Source: Methanosarcina flavescens
Lineage (GTDB): Archaea; Halobacteriota; Methanosarcinia; Methanosarcinales; Methanosarcinaceae
Length of the DNA: 64,000 nucleotides
Direction: 5' to 3'
Assembly (NCBI RefSeq): GCF_001304615.2
Contig: NZ_CP032683.1
Span: 3,100,001 to 3,164,000 of the forward strand
A program made the translations under genes and the position numbers. The notes under the pieces are model-generated. The model had not been told where the DNA came from, searched no databases, and saw nothing but the letters and a program-made list of their open reading frames with translations. Below, in pieces: positions 1 to 9,714 of the stretch. Position 1 is the first letter of the stretch. Each line of letters begins with the position of its first letter.

Positions 1-185
1 ATGCCATACCTTGCCACCATAGACTGCGAGGGAGTGGAATTTACCTCAACCACGGCATTCTCAAGAGGCTCGAAGGTATCCCAGCCGTATACTGCACCGT
101 GGATTGTAGCCGTGCTGTCCGCTAAGGCAGGTCCAACTAAAGCAAGTACAGCAGCGATACAAACAATAAAGAGCCTCAGATTCAT
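1..185 (-). CDS. N-terminal part of a secreted or membrane protein with a CarboxypepD_reg-like domain (cut by window edge)
   Basis: About 61 codons are visible, from an ATG at 185 to the left edge, so the C-terminus is missing. The product begins with a clear Sec signal peptide (MNLRLFIVCIAAVLALVG, likely cleaved after ALA). It continues with ATIHGAVYGWDTFEPLENA and VVEVNSTPSQSMVARYG, the opening of a carboxypeptidase-regulatory-like beta-sandwich. From memory, Methanosarcina has a family of such proteins with a membrane helix and a C-terminal winged helix, but that part cannot be checked here. The plus-strand reading frame over the same bases is a shadow. Confidence 0.6.
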   Translation of the reverse strand, partial: MNLRLFIVCIAAVLALVGPALADSTATIHGAVYGWDTFEPLENAVVEVNSTPSQSMVARYG

Positions 186-348
186 TTCAGGCAAACCCAG
201 ACTTGCATTTTTAATTTTCTATCTTTCCAGGCCTTTTTAATATTCTTTTTCGAGGTTTATGGGCTCTCCGGAAGAAAGCATCTCCTGTTTTCTATTTCCA
301 AATAAGTTCTGTTGGTGTCCGTAATATTACCTCTTTACCTGTGCCCGA

Positions 349-1437
349 TTATTGTGTCATTATCTCCCTATCTGGTCCGCGTCCAGTATCGTTATCTTTC
401 CTATCGGCCCCATATCCTTTAATATCGTCCTCTCCCTCTCTACCGCGTTCTCCGTGATCCGTTTCTTCTTCAAAGAGAGGTCTCGCCCAGATCTCTTCCC
501 TTACCGCCCCCTCTTCCTCCTGAATGCTATATGTGCCGTTACCCTGGAAAGCTGCATAACCCTCGCCATCTGCAGTGAGGGTAATGTTTTCATTGCTTAA
601 CATTACAGTCTTATGAGAGCCGGAGACCTTTACATCGGCAGAATTGATATTATACAGGAGCACCTTATCATGCATATCGGTTTTCTCCTCAAATGTGTAA
701 TCCCCTTCGATATCAATTTCTGAGTCTCTGGAAAGATCCCCTATTGCCATGTTTCCTTTTTCCAGATGCATGTTAAGGGTGAAACTGCCCATGAGGATAG
801 CTTTTCCTTCTCCTGCTGCACTGAGCTTGGATGTGCTGTTGAGTTCCTCACTCCCAGGCATCAGCAATTGTATCTCATCGAAAATATTTTTGAGAACATA
901 ATTAGCCTTAATCATGCTTTCCTGCGACCTTATCAAATACCCCCTTTCCATGTCTTCGGATGAACCATTGCATCCATCAGAACTCTTGACTGAGCTATTA
1001 TTTTCATCACTTGCGGCTGCGTCTGCGAGGGCTTGATATTGCTTTGCTTCTTCTACAAGAAGGTTGTATTCTTCAAGCAATGCTTCAAGTCTGGTAACAT
1101 CTTCCCCCTCGGCTTTATATCGTTCAATTACGTTTTTGAGCCGCACTGAGATGATTTCTGCCTTCTGGATATTGCTATCAAGAAGGGATGCCGCATCTCT
1201 CAGCTTATGGACGGACTCATAGCCTGGGTGAGGTCCGCCTGGAGGGATATCATGTGGATGTAAACCCAGCATTCCAGGTTCCTCACGGTCCAGAAGCCCT
1301 GTATAAGGGCAAAATATAGCCCTGTAAAGCTCTTCTGAAGCTCTGGAAGCAGGATACTGGTCCTCTGCATCAACACAGCCTGAGATCACGATAATCCCTG
1401 CAAGCATAAGGAGCAGGGACAGAAATTTGGTTTTCAT
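349..1437 (-). CDS. Secreted lipoprotein of unknown function
   Basis: I do not recognise the family. The product is about 362 residues. It starts with a lipoprotein signal (MKTKFLSLLLMLAGIIVISG followed by Cys21), so it is probably lipid-anchored outside the membrane. A helical, coiled-coil-prone segment follows (about residues 75-130, rich in E, K, L and A). A second half is richer in beta strand with several N-x-S/T sequons. The tail is very charged (E, D, R, G repeats). I prefer the ATG at 1437 over the GTG at 1446 because it gives a normal signal peptide. The gene stands alone, with long AT-rich DNA upstream. Confidence 0.75.
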   Translation of the reverse strand: MKTKFLSLLLMLAGIIVISGCVDAEDQYPASRASEELYRAIFCPYTGLLDREEPGMLGLHPHDIPPGGPHPGYESVHKLRDAASLLDSNIQKAEIISVRLKNVIERYKAEGEDVTRLEALLEEYNLLVEEAKQYQALADAAASDENNSSVKSSDGCNGSSEDMERGYLIRSQESMIKANYVLKNIFDEIQLLMPGSEELNSTSKLSAAGEGKAILMGSFTLNMHLEKGNMAIGDLSRDSEIDIEGDYTFEEKTDMHDKVLLYNINSADVKVSGSHKTVMLSNENITLTADGEGYAAFQGNGTYSIQEEEGAVREEIWARPLFEEETDHGERGREGEDDIKGYGADRKDNDTGRGPDREIMTQ

Positions 1438-2405
1438 ACTGAGCACGTCCCGTGGAGAGAAATGATTGCTGGACTGTACTTTTTATTCAGGTCCTTATAT
1501 TTAATGTTGGTTATTTTCAAAGTTTTCTCGGAGTCAATGGAATCTTCCTGTAGACTTTGAATCCGTAATTATTTTGAAAAAGCTTTCAGAGATATCAACT
1601 TGGTGTTGAATATTGTACGCATAATTTCTTCAATACTTTACCTGGTTTACTGTGCAGTAGAGTAATCTATTCTGGAACATGTTATCAATGGATGATACTG
1701 CTCGATATGTTGCTAACTGGAGATGCTATATTTGGATTTAAAAATAAAAGAATACTTATTCTCTCAGTAAGATTAGTGGATTGAGTTTATCATTCAGAGT
1801 TAAAGAGAGATTGTTTTTGAATTTAACCCTTTATAGCCTGTAATTTTCGGTTTTTAAATATTTACTCCCATCTTAACAGTCCCCAATGGATAACTTTATC
1901 TTATTTTTGAACAATCTTCTCAATTTAAACAAGTCTGTTCTTAATTCTAAGTTATAGAGGATAGAAGAATATTTTAGAAAACAGGAGAAGGGCTCAAAAG
2001 AGAGGGCACAAAAATAAAGAGATATTTACACAGGAGGAAATTGCCAGAAAACAGGGAAAACCCTGCAAAACAGAGAAGTCTGTAAAGCAGGAAAATTCTA
2101 AAATTTTGGGTCTGTCAACCATCTCAAGTCTGTCAACCTACGAACAGCCGATGAGACAGGAGAATAAACTTGTCTGGGAATTTGATGAAGAAAATTTCAC
2201 TGAGGTTCAACATCCTTTCTTAACTCAATCAGTAAAAAATTCCTGAACTACAGACGCTTTAAAGACAACCGCAAACTGTAGATTTTTTGATCTTTTCCTT
2301 CTTGCGATTTAACCTGCGTTTTCAGGAGCGTCTAATGCTAACTTCCGTCGATTTATTAGCGGGATACAGCTGTTAGTCTTTATAACTCAGCGAAAATGGC
2401 ACTTT
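1438..2405. other. Long intergenic region with a possible gene remnant
   Basis: There is no convincing gene in about 970 bases. From about 1976 to 2246 one plus frame stays open without a good start. It ends in a 31-codon stretch starting at ATG 2151 (MRQENKLVWEFDEENFTEV) that reads like protein. It may be the decayed tail of a lost gene. I cannot identify it. Confidence 0.3.
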
Positions 2406-4064
2406 TCAACACTTAAATTTCAACTTCATCCCACAAAATGGACAGAAATTAGGAGCAATGGGTAGATTCAAATTTCCTGAACAGTAAGGGCAGGTCAGCC
2501 TGGTACCTTTTCTCTTTCCAGGAACTGCGTTTTGATGGGCTCTGGACTCTTCGCTCCCTTCAACAGAAATTGAGAGTTCAAGCTCCTTAAGAGAACTCGT
2601 TTTATGAATATTACCTGAAAGCTTTGAAGTTTCAATCCGAGTTTCAGAATTACAGCCTTTCAGGCAGCCCTTCAGGGCAGGCTCCTCCTCAGGGATTTCG
2701 GCCTTTTCCGTAGCATTTGCCAGTAACGGACTGGATTTATTAATTCTTTCTAGAGCTTTTAATGCAGCCCTTCTTACGCAGGCATCTGAACTTTCACTGG
2801 CTCTGACAAGTCCTGAAACTGCATCAAGGGTACCGATTTTCTCAAGTGATCCAATCGCGGTTTTTTGTATTAGACTTTCAGGATTTTCAATAATCATTAT
2901 CAGCTCTGGAACAGCCTGCTGCGCTTTGAGATCCCCAAGTGCTGAAGCCGCAGCTTCTCTAACCGCGATTTTGGGATCCTTAAGGGCTCTCAAAAGCCCT
3001 AATATAGCCTCATCAGTGCCTGCTTTTCCAAGACCCACAACTGCCGATTCCCTTACTGAACTGTCGGAGTCGTTAAGAGCTTTCAATAACCCATCTACGG
3101 CTTCAGGGGTCCCGTTTTTTCCAAGGGCACAGGTAATCGCCTTCCTTACAGAGTTCTCATAGATATCGAAAGCTTTAATCAACCCACGGGCTGCTTCAGG
3201 AGAACCAATATCCCCAAGGGCTTCAGCAGCCCTGCTTCTCAGATACCAGTCCGGGTCATCCAGGGCTTTTAAAAGCCCCGAGACAGCCTCAGGCGTTCCT
3301 ATCTTCCAGAGGGCCTCAATAGAAGTTTTCCTCACATCCCTGCTCGAAGCTTCGAGAGCCTTGATAAGCTCAGGTACTGATGTTGACACATTTAAGATCT
3401 TACAAAGAGTCTCAGATGCTGCTTCCTGCACAGGCTGCCTCGGATCCTTAAGGGTTTCCATAAGCTCGTCAAGCACATCTGATTTTCCTCTTTTTCCAAG
3501 AGTTTCGGATGCATGCTTCCTTACTTTAGTATCTGAGCTTTCAATTGCTTTTACCAGGCAGAGAGCAGCTTCATAAGTATCGATTTTTCCGAGAGCTGTT
3601 ATTGAAATTCTTCTCAGCGAATCATCCGGATAAGCCAGAGCTTTCTCAAGACCGTAAATCGCTTCTATGGAGCCTATCCTCATCAGAGCTTTCACTGCCT
3701 CTTTCTGAACAAATCTGTCCCTATCCCCGAATCCTTTAACGATACCTGAAATAGCCTCAGGTGTGCCTATTTTCTCAAGGGAGGCAATAGCCGTTTTTTT
3801 AACAGGACTTTGAGGGTCATCAAGTGCCTTTACAAGACTAGGAACAACCTCAGGGTTATTGAATTTTCCCAGGGCTTCCGCGGCGGCTGCTCTTACCTTT
3901 GGGTTTGAGTCATCCAGCGCTTCAATCAGCGCGGGTAAAGCATTAATGTCTCCTAACTTTCCAAGTTCTTCGGCAGCAGCCGCTCGATTTCCTGCAAAAA
4001 CCGAGCGTTCCAATTTCTTAATCAGATCTTTTATCTTCTCATCCATTTTCCTTTTATCCCCCAT
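2406..4064 (-). CDS. HEAT-repeat (PBS-lyase-like) protein with C-terminal zinc ribbon
   Basis: The product has 552 residues. From about residue 15 to 440 it is a run of roughly 13 HEAT_2/PBS-lyase-type repeats of about 31 residues. Each has the pattern 'A..ALG.ig..eAv..L..aL.D.....vR..A', which forms an alpha-solenoid used for protein-protein contacts. A low-complexity linker leads to a C-terminal zinc ribbon with paired CPYC and CPFC motifs. There is no signal peptide, so it is cytoplasmic. It is likely a scaffold or adaptor, and its partner is not indicated by its neighbours. A second in-frame ATG at 4046, preceded by GGGGGAT and AGGAAA, may be the true start. Confidence 0.85.
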   Translation of the reverse strand: MGDKRKMDEKIKDLIKKLERSVFAGNRAAAAEELGKLGDINALPALIEALDDSNPKVRAAAAEALGKFNNPEVVPSLVKALDDPQSPVKKTAIASLEKIGTPEAISGIVKGFGDRDRFVQKEAVKALMRIGSIEAIYGLEKALAYPDDSLRRISITALGKIDTYEAALCLVKAIESSDTKVRKHASETLGKRGKSDVLDELMETLKDPRQPVQEAASETLCKILNVSTSVPELIKALEASSRDVRKTSIEALWKIGTPEAVSGLLKALDDPDWYLRSRAAEALGDIGSPEAARGLIKAFDIYENSVRKAITCALGKNGTPEAVDGLLKALNDSDSSVRESAVVGLGKAGTDEAILGLLRALKDPKIAVREAAASALGDLKAQQAVPELIMIIENPESLIQKTAIGSLEKIGTLDAVSGLVRASESSDACVRRAALKALERINKSSPLLANATEKAEIPEEEPALKGCLKGCNSETRIETSKLSGNIHKTSSLKELELSISVEGSEESRAHQNAVPGKRKGTRLTCPYCSGNLNLPIAPNFCPFCGMKLKFKC

Positions 4065-4522
4065 CAGTGTAAAGCTTCATCCTGATTTGTGTAAAGTAAA
4101 ATATTTAATAAAATACAGCCCGATGGACTTAAAATAAATAGAACGTTGTTAGGTCTGCTAATCTAAAACCGACACTCTTGCCGAATTTTTTTGACATGCT
4201 GATCGCACAATTCGGAGACAGCTTAACCCAGCTTTTGAACTCGGGCATGAAAAATTGCATATACCCCCTCTTTACGCTATAAACTCAACCTTTAACATTC
4301 TACATTCTTAAAATATATTATGTCCTAACATATAAAAACTTTTAGCCCGTTAATATAAATAATATGTAACTGTAGATTACTATAAGGCTGCAGTGCTAGT
4401 CTAAAAAACGGAAGCTTTAAAGGTAGTATAAAAGGAAAACTTGATATTAAAGCAAATCACAAAATTAAAAAGTAAGGCAAATTAAAAAGAAGAAGATAAG
4501 TAAAGAATTTTTATCGTAAACC
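4065..4522. other. AT-rich intergenic region
   Basis: This is the upstream region of the HEAT-repeat gene and the 3' side of the dolichol-kinase-like gene. Several TATA-like stretches occur around 4310-4370. No gene, repeat or clear hairpin was seen. Confidence 0.4.
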
Positions 4523-5221
4523 TCAATAAAGAGAGACAGTAAACGAAGGGAAGTAATGTTGAGCTGCAAGCAGGATTAACAGACCCGATGCCGGAACTGT
4601 GAAATTATCGTCTATGTTCTCTATCCTTTCCACAAATGAACAGACAATTCCTGCAAAAATACCGGCAAAACCCATTTTTGCGCCGATAATTACGCACAGC
4701 ACGAGCATGCCTGCAGTACCTTCCCAGGCTTTTGTCCTCTTGTTATATTTAAGGTTCCTTATTATACCTGTGATCCCGTCTCCATATGCCATGAAAAGCA
4801 CCGGGATCACTCCAAGCCAGAAGCTCCTGTCAATGTACCAGGTGAAAAACACTATCAATCCCCAGCTCAATGTAAAATTCACATCATAAAAGTTTTCAGG
4901 GTCTTGAAACCAGTACATCCTCCTGTTGAGTTTATGAGGCAGATAAGTCATAAGAGCAAGCCCAAAAGCAGTGGCTGCTGGCAATATAGGCTCATGGGCG
5001 ATAAAAGGAAGCAGCATTGCTGTCAATCCGCCAGCCAGGAAGTGAATAACTTTTCTTGAGAAGTACATTGAAGAATTAATTGATCTGCCCTTTTTTAAAG
5101 CAAATTCATATACCTTTTTTGAGAGAACCAGAAGCACAAACAGGTTCCAAACTGAGAGGACCGCAAATATGGGCAGGTCTGCCTGTATAGTTTCCCATGA
5201 GATTTGAAACAGAGGTATCAT
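4523..5221 (-). CDS. Integral membrane dolichol/phytol kinase-like protein (CTP-transferase fold)
   Basis: The product has 232 residues and about seven membrane segments. It carries the three marks of the dolichol kinase / phytol kinase / CDP-alcohol family: RKVIH (residues 56-60), GDGITG (147-152) and KAWEGTAG (164-171). Enzymes of this family use CTP, or rarely ATP, to phosphorylate a polyprenol, phytol or diacylglycerol, or transfer CMP to a phospholipid. In an archaeon the substrate is probably an isoprenoid alcohol or an archaeol-type lipid. That is inferred, not shown. The gene is divergent from cam, with 215 bases between the two starts. Confidence 0.75.
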   Translation of the reverse strand: MIPLFQISWETIQADLPIFAVLSVWNLFVLLVLSKKVYEFALKKGRSINSSMYFSRKVIHFLAGGLTAMLLPFIAHEPILPAATAFGLALMTYLPHKLNRRMYWFQDPENFYDVNFTLSWGLIVFFTWYIDRSFWLGVIPVLFMAYGDGITGIIRNLKYNKRTKAWEGTAGMLVLCVIIGAKMGFAGIFAGIVCSFVERIENIDDNFTVPASGLLILLAAQHYFPSFTVSLY

Positions 5222-5436
5222 AACATATTAAATATCTTTTAAATATATATTTTTTTTGAGTATTCTGAGTGTTTTCCAGCAAAATTTATCAGACGTGATT
5301 TTTGGATTATAGAGTTTAAGTACAGGATATTATTCTTGACTTTGATATTTCCTTTTTTTACATTTTTATATTTTCTCAAATAAAAATAGAAATGTCTATA
5401 TATTTCATAATCTTCATACTGTCATGGAGGAACTCT

Positions 5437-6186
5437 ATGAGGTTTAATAAGCAGATCTTTACAATTCTTATTCTTTCTCTTTCACTGTCCCTCGCAGGGA
5501 GCGGGTGCATCTCAGAAGGTGAAGGAGCAGAGGACAATGTCGCACAGGAAATAACCGTGAATGAGTTTTCGAATATCAGGGAAAATCCGGTAACACCATG
5601 GAGCCCCGAACCTTCAGCACCTGTGATTGACCCCACCGCCTGTATTGACCCCCAGGCTTCAGTCATAGGAAAGGTGACAATAAGTGCCAACGTTATGGTT
5701 TCCCCCATGGCGTCTATTAGGAGTGACGAAGGAATGCCAATTTTCGTAGGAAACAGAAGCAATGTCCAGGACGGAGTTGTGCTTCATGCCCTTGAAACAA
5801 TAAATGAAGAAGGCGAACCTATAGAAGACAACATTGTTGAAGTTGATGGCGAGAAATACGCGGTTTATATAGGAGATAATGTTTCACTTGCCCATCAAGC
5901 TCAGGTTCATGGTCCAGCATCGGTAGGCGATGATACCTTTATCGGTATGCAGGCTTTCGTATTCAAATCAAAGGTAGGGAACAACTGTGTACTTGAGCCG
6001 AAATCAGCAGCAATTGGCGTAACCATTCCTGATGGTAGGTATATCCCGGCAGGTACGGTTATCACTTCGCAGGCCGAAGCAGATAAGCTGCCAGAGGTTA
6101 CCGATGATTACGCATACAGCCATACTAACGAAGCTGTAGTATATGTAAATGTCCACCTTGCCGAGGGTTATAACGAAATTTCATAA
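5437..6186 (+). CDS. cam: Gamma-class carbonic anhydrase Cam, exported
   Basis: This enzyme interconverts CO2 and bicarbonate and in acetate-grown Methanosarcina is placed outside the membrane. The start is the ATG at 5437, which has GGAGG six bases upstream; a longer frame from 5392 is not needed. Of 249 residues, the first 36 form the leader (with a lipobox-like LAGSGC). The mature part from QEITVNEF is 213 residues, the length of the M. thermophila enzyme. The left-handed beta-helix carries ligands His117, His153 and His158 (mature 81, 117, 122). Catalytic and support residues are Arg95, Asp97, Glu98, Gln111 and Glu120, and the acidic loop after His117 is present. All key residues are intact. 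Confidence 0.97.
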   Translation: MRFNKQIFTILILSLSLSLAGSGCISEGEGAEDNVAQEITVNEFSNIRENPVTPWSPEPSAPVIDPTACIDPQASVIGKVTISANVMVSPMASIRSDEGMPIFVGNRSNVQDGVVLHALETINEEGEPIEDNIVEVDGEKYAVYIGDNVSLAHQAQVHGPASVGDDTFIGMQAFVFKSKVGNNCVLEPKSAAIGVTIPDGRYIPAGTVITSQAEADKLPEVTDDYAYSHTNEAVVYVNVHLAEGYNEIS

Positions 6187-6308
6187 TTACGATGACCTTG
6201 AAGCATAGAAGATCCAGATAAAAAATAAACCAATTAAAACGAAGAAAGCAAATTAGTTCAAATAAGGAAAATCAACTGGTAAAAATCAGGAATTTAATTA
6301 ACCCGATG

Positions 6309-6346
6309 TTTACCCGGAATTCAGGTATCCTTCCTTTCCGGGTAAA
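6309..6346 (+). terminator. Hairpin downstream of cam
   Basis: A perfect 11-bp stem, TTTACCCGGAA with TTCCGGGTAAA, is followed by T-rich sequence about 160 bases after the cam stop codon. It is probably a 3' processing or termination structure. The rest of 6187-6549 holds a smaller palindrome (CTAATTCT-ctt-AGAATTAG, 6402-6420) and TATA-like DNA before the next gene. Confidence 0.45.
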
Positions 6347-6549
6347 TTTCCCTTTTGCTTTCGGATTTCTTCTCCTGACTGACAAAAATAGAATCCGTCG
6401 GCTAATTCTCTTAGAATTAGATGTTTAATATATAAACTTAATTCTAAGTTAGGTTCAAGATGTATAATATGAACTAGGATTTCTATATATTATTTAACCA
6501 GATATTTATATTTGTAAAAGTAATTTTTTTAAGTTAACGGTGATAATTA

Positions 6550-7779
6550 ATGAAAATAATGTGCAGATATCTATCTTCGTTTTTAACTCTTGTACTTCTT
6601 ACCCTACCTGCAGGTGCAGAACCTATTGACGTATCCGGATACGGAAATTTTACTGGGGAACCGGGATGGAACATAACGCAGAATACTTCACATAACTATT
6701 TCTATTCTGATTCGGGTTTAGTTTGCGTTGCTACCGGAGAGGCAGAAGGCATTGGAGAAGAGGTTTATGCGGATAGCTTTGTAGAAAATATTACTTTTCT
6801 TACTGACAGCCCGGAATCGGAATTATTCCCTTCATGGACTGCCGATGGGAATAATATCATGTATATAGTTCACAGGGATGAAACCGGAAATAATGAATCG
6901 TATGTAATGAAATCAAATGGAAGCGAGATTGAGCGAACAGGAATAGGGGAAGGGAACCTTATTGGCTTTAACGATATAAATCCCAGTGGGACAGAACTGG
7001 TTATAACAAAATCAATTAATTCCCAGCAAGGGCTCTACCTAGTAAGTCTGGAAAACGGGACAGTAAGCCCTCTTGCAGATGATCCTGATAAATCTGAAGG
7101 CTGGGGGGCATGGTGTCGTCTGGGGCAGAAGATAGTATACACACAGAAATCGGGCAATTCCTCTTCCGAGCTATGGATAGTTGACCGGGATGGGAGCAAT
7201 AGACACAGGCTTGGGACTTCTGAAAACGTTGGAACGGGAAAAGACTGGTGCCCTCTCGGGCTTAAGGTTCTGTACAGTGCTAGAAATTCAAAAGAAAAGC
7301 CTGATCTCTGGGTAATAGATTGGTATGGCACAAACCAGACTCAGCTTACAGACACCCCATATGGGGAGTGGAATCCTTCCTTCAGCCCTGATGGTAAAAA
7401 AATCATATATATCTCTGATGAAGGAGGTAAGCCTGAAATCTGGCTCCGGGATATTGAGGGAAACTACAGGACAAGACTTACAAATGATATTGGAATAGTT
7501 GATTCCATCCCCAGATGGAGCCCCGACGGCTCAAAAATCGTTTTTACAGTACATACTCTGCAAAATACTACGGGCAATTCCATAACAGGCGGTTCAGACT
7601 CCAATCTGGAGAATGCTTCAGATAATTTGATAACAAACAGCACGGAAATTGCTGTTATAAAGCTTGAAAACGCACCTGCAGTCTCTCCTTTGCCGGAAGT
7701 TACGAGTATCAAAATCGACTCTGTGAGTACAATCCTGGAAAGTGGGGCTATCAACATTTTCCATAACCATAAAAAATAA
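6550..7779 (+). CDS. Secreted TolB-like beta-propeller protein, C-terminus frameshifted
   Basis: The reading frame gives 409 residues. A signal peptide (about residues 1-24, ending PAGAEP) is followed by six to seven TolB/WD40-like PD40 repeats such as 'fPSWtaDGnnImYi', 'wnPSFSPDGKKIIYIS' and 'iPRWSPDGSKIVFT'. These fold into a propeller exposed outside the cell. Such proteins are multi-copy surface proteins in Methanosarcina; the ligand is unknown. After about residue 390 the frame turns into an unlikely tail (FHNHKK). The expected domain continues in the next frame from about 7742, so the gene looks damaged near a GTGGGG run. Confidence 0.8.
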   Translation: MKIMCRYLSSFLTLVLLTLPAGAEPIDVSGYGNFTGEPGWNITQNTSHNYFYSDSGLVCVATGEAEGIGEEVYADSFVENITFLTDSPESELFPSWTADGNNIMYIVHRDETGNNESYVMKSNGSEIERTGIGEGNLIGFNDINPSGTELVITKSINSQQGLYLVSLENGTVSPLADDPDKSEGWGAWCRLGQKIVYTQKSGNSSSELWIVDRDGSNRHRLGTSENVGTGKDWCPLGLKVLYSARNSKEKPDLWVIDWYGTNQTQLTDTPYGEWNPSFSPDGKKIIYISDEGGKPEIWLRDIEGNYRTRLTNDIGIVDSIPRWSPDGSKIVFTVHTLQNTTGNSITGGSDSNLENASDNLITNSTEIAVIKLENAPAVSPLPEVTSIKIDSVSTILESGAINIFHNHKK

Positions 7780-8011
7780 AGGGGGGGACTCAAGTGAAGG
7801 TTATATCTGGGTATCTTTTCCTGACTGCGGAGAGATTGATAAGGTGGAAGGAACAGGCAGCAGCGTAAAAAATTATCCCAAAGGAAGCCTGATCAAAAAG
7901 GATGTTGTGAAAAATCTAGGTTATATGCCTATTTCTTTAATTTTCCTTTTCTATACGTTTTGCTTTTATTCCATGCCTATTTTCCGTTTTCTGCCTTTCT
8001 TTCCTTTTTAA
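7742..8011 (+). pseudogene. Out-of-frame continuation of the TolB-like protein
   Basis: In the +1 frame relative to the upstream gene, the sequence reads LSTFSITIKNKGGDSSEGY and then IWVSFPDCGEIDKVEGTGSS. This is the start of an immunoglobulin-like or CARDB-like domain that normally follows the propeller. It overlaps the end of the main frame, so a one-base deletion or two-base insertion would rejoin them. From about 7912 the text degrades into a hydrophobic, non-protein-like tail, so the gene is also truncated. There is no independent ribosome binding site. Confidence 0.6.
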
Positions 8012-8048
8012 TTTATCTTCATTTTAACTTTTGATACTTAACGTATAA

Positions 8049-9254
8049 TTATTCGTCAAGCCCTTTTCTTCCGAAAATGTAATTCGCAACCCGAATGGCG
8101 TCTCTCTCTCCTGTTTCCTTTTCAGGGGAATCGCTCAGTTTTACAACAGGAATGCCGTCAATGCTGTGCAACTTTATCACCATGTTAAGAGGAGGGCTCT
8201 CCCGGAAGAAATCAGAGTTATTGGTAAGGCTTGTGCCAATCCCGAAACTGCAGTTAATTCTGCCTTCACAATATTTTTTAAGCAGGATTGCCATATCCGT
8301 ATTAAGGGCATCACTGAAAACGATTGACTTTTTCATTGGGTCAATACCCATTTTCCGATAGTGTTCTATCACAGCATCCACAAAGTCATAAGGGTCTCCA
8401 CTGTCGTGCCTGAAACCATCGTAAATTTTTGATAACCTCAGGTCCATGTCTTTAAAGAAAGCTTTTGAGCCAAATGTATCAGTTAATGCAATTCCCAGGT
8501 CACCGTTATAGACATCTATCCAGTTATCAAAAGCGAAACGGTTAGCATATCTTAACCCTACAAGCGCCGAAGTGCCCATAATCCACTCATGCCCGACTGT
8601 ACCAATGGGTTTAAGGTTATATTTTTTTGCAAAATAGACATTGCTTGTTCCCATAAGGGTTTTTATGCCAGAGAGAGTTTTCATCACAAGGTCATGAAGT
8701 TCGGAACTTCTTCGCCTGCGGGTTCCAAATTCTGAAAAGAAGCAGTTGTTTTCTTCAAGGACTTTTCCCATCTCAAGGATCTTGCTCTCATAAGCAGCTA
8801 GAACGGATTCGGAAGTGCAGCCATTTTCGGAATCCCCTTTCCATGCTTTTTCAATGGTCGCGAAATAGAGTTCTGAAACCACAGCCATAAGTACGATCTC
8901 CCAGAGAATTGTGCTGTGCCAGGGGCCTTTTATGCGGATATCGAGATCTTTTTCTTCGGTAAGGCAGACTTTTACCTCATATGGCTTGAAGCGGAAATTT
9001 TTAAGATATTCAAGGTACATGGGTTTCAGGTAAGGGCAGTGCTCGGAAAGCCAGTTGTATTCTTCTTCCGTTAGCGCTAACTTCGGGAGCTCTTCGTTTA
9101 TGACCCTCTTCAGTTCTTCTACGAATTCCGTAGAAAAGCGCTGGGTACCCCGGTTTGTAAACCGGTACTCGGCTTCTGCTTTAGGAAAAAGTTCAAGCAC
9201 TGCAAGCTGCATGGTGAATTTATAAAGGTCGTTATCGAGTATGGATTGTATCAC
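8049..9254 (-). CDS. pncB: Nicotinate phosphoribosyltransferase
   Basis: This cytoplasmic enzyme of NAD salvage joins nicotinate to PRPP, driven by ATP, giving nicotinate mononucleotide. The 401 residues match the bacterial PncB type in length. Recognisable are the start ([13 protein letters not shown]), the substrate region with YRFTNRG, 'FGTRRRRS' (about residues 175-182), '[13 protein letters not shown]' with the histidine that is phosphorylated in this family, and 'RHDSGDP' near residue 285 for PRPP binding. It stands as a single gene. An isochorismatase-fold protein that could feed it nicotinate lies 9 kb away, but the link is only inference. Confidence 0.95.
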   Translation of the reverse strand: MIQSILDNDLYKFTMQLAVLELFPKAEAEYRFTNRGTQRFSTEFVEELKRVINEELPKLALTEEEYNWLSEHCPYLKPMYLEYLKNFRFKPYEVKVCLTEEKDLDIRIKGPWHSTILWEIVLMAVVSELYFATIEKAWKGDSENGCTSESVLAAYESKILEMGKVLEENNCFFSEFGTRRRRSSELHDLVMKTLSGIKTLMGTSNVYFAKKYNLKPIGTVGHEWIMGTSALVGLRYANRFAFDNWIDVYNGDLGIALTDTFGSKAFFKDMDLRLSKIYDGFRHDSGDPYDFVDAVIEHYRKMGIDPMKKSIVFSDALNTDMAILLKKYCEGRINCSFGIGTSLTNNSDFFRESPPLNMVIKLHSIDGIPVVKLSDSPEKETGERDAIRVANYIFGRKGLDE

Positions 9255-9714
9255 TGAAGGTCTTCCTGTAGCGTTTTAGATTATTTCTAAAGCAAACTTG
9301 TCTTTTTATTCACTTTTATTAAATTGAATTTTCAGCTGCAAATATATAACCACTTTATTTTTAAAATTTCTGACGCCCGGGTAGTGCCTTGAAATGAAGT
9401 AAAACTTTCTTTATTAAGCATGGGAAAGTGCGGATACTTCTTACCGCCAAATAAATAATTACCGGAAAAGCAGATACTTATTCCGGAGGTTAATTTTAAG
9501 ACATAATTGCAGACTTCAAATAGGCTCTTGAAGCAATCTAAACCTGCCAGACAGGGCCGCTTTACCTGTTTTATTTTCAAAACCAGACAAGGTATATGTG
9601 TTGCAAGAAAAATCTTTCATCCGCAAGTTAAATATAAAAATTCGATCTGAAAACTAAATCTATAATATAAAACGCAAGATTTAAGCTGTAACACTAAACC
9701 CGGGGGAAATTCAT
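9255..9714. other. AT-rich intergenic region
   Basis: This holds the promoter side of pncB (minus) and of the DJ-1 gene (plus). A TATA-like stretch near 9655-9670 and an RBS-like GGGGG just before ATG 9715 serve the latter. An 82-codon minus frame inside has no start signal and no recognisable product. Confidence 0.4.

Noticed and set aside
9332-9580. 82-codon minus frame between pncB and the DJ-1 gene
   Set aside because: No ribosome binding site, no recognisable domain, Cys/Phe-rich composition typical of chance frames.
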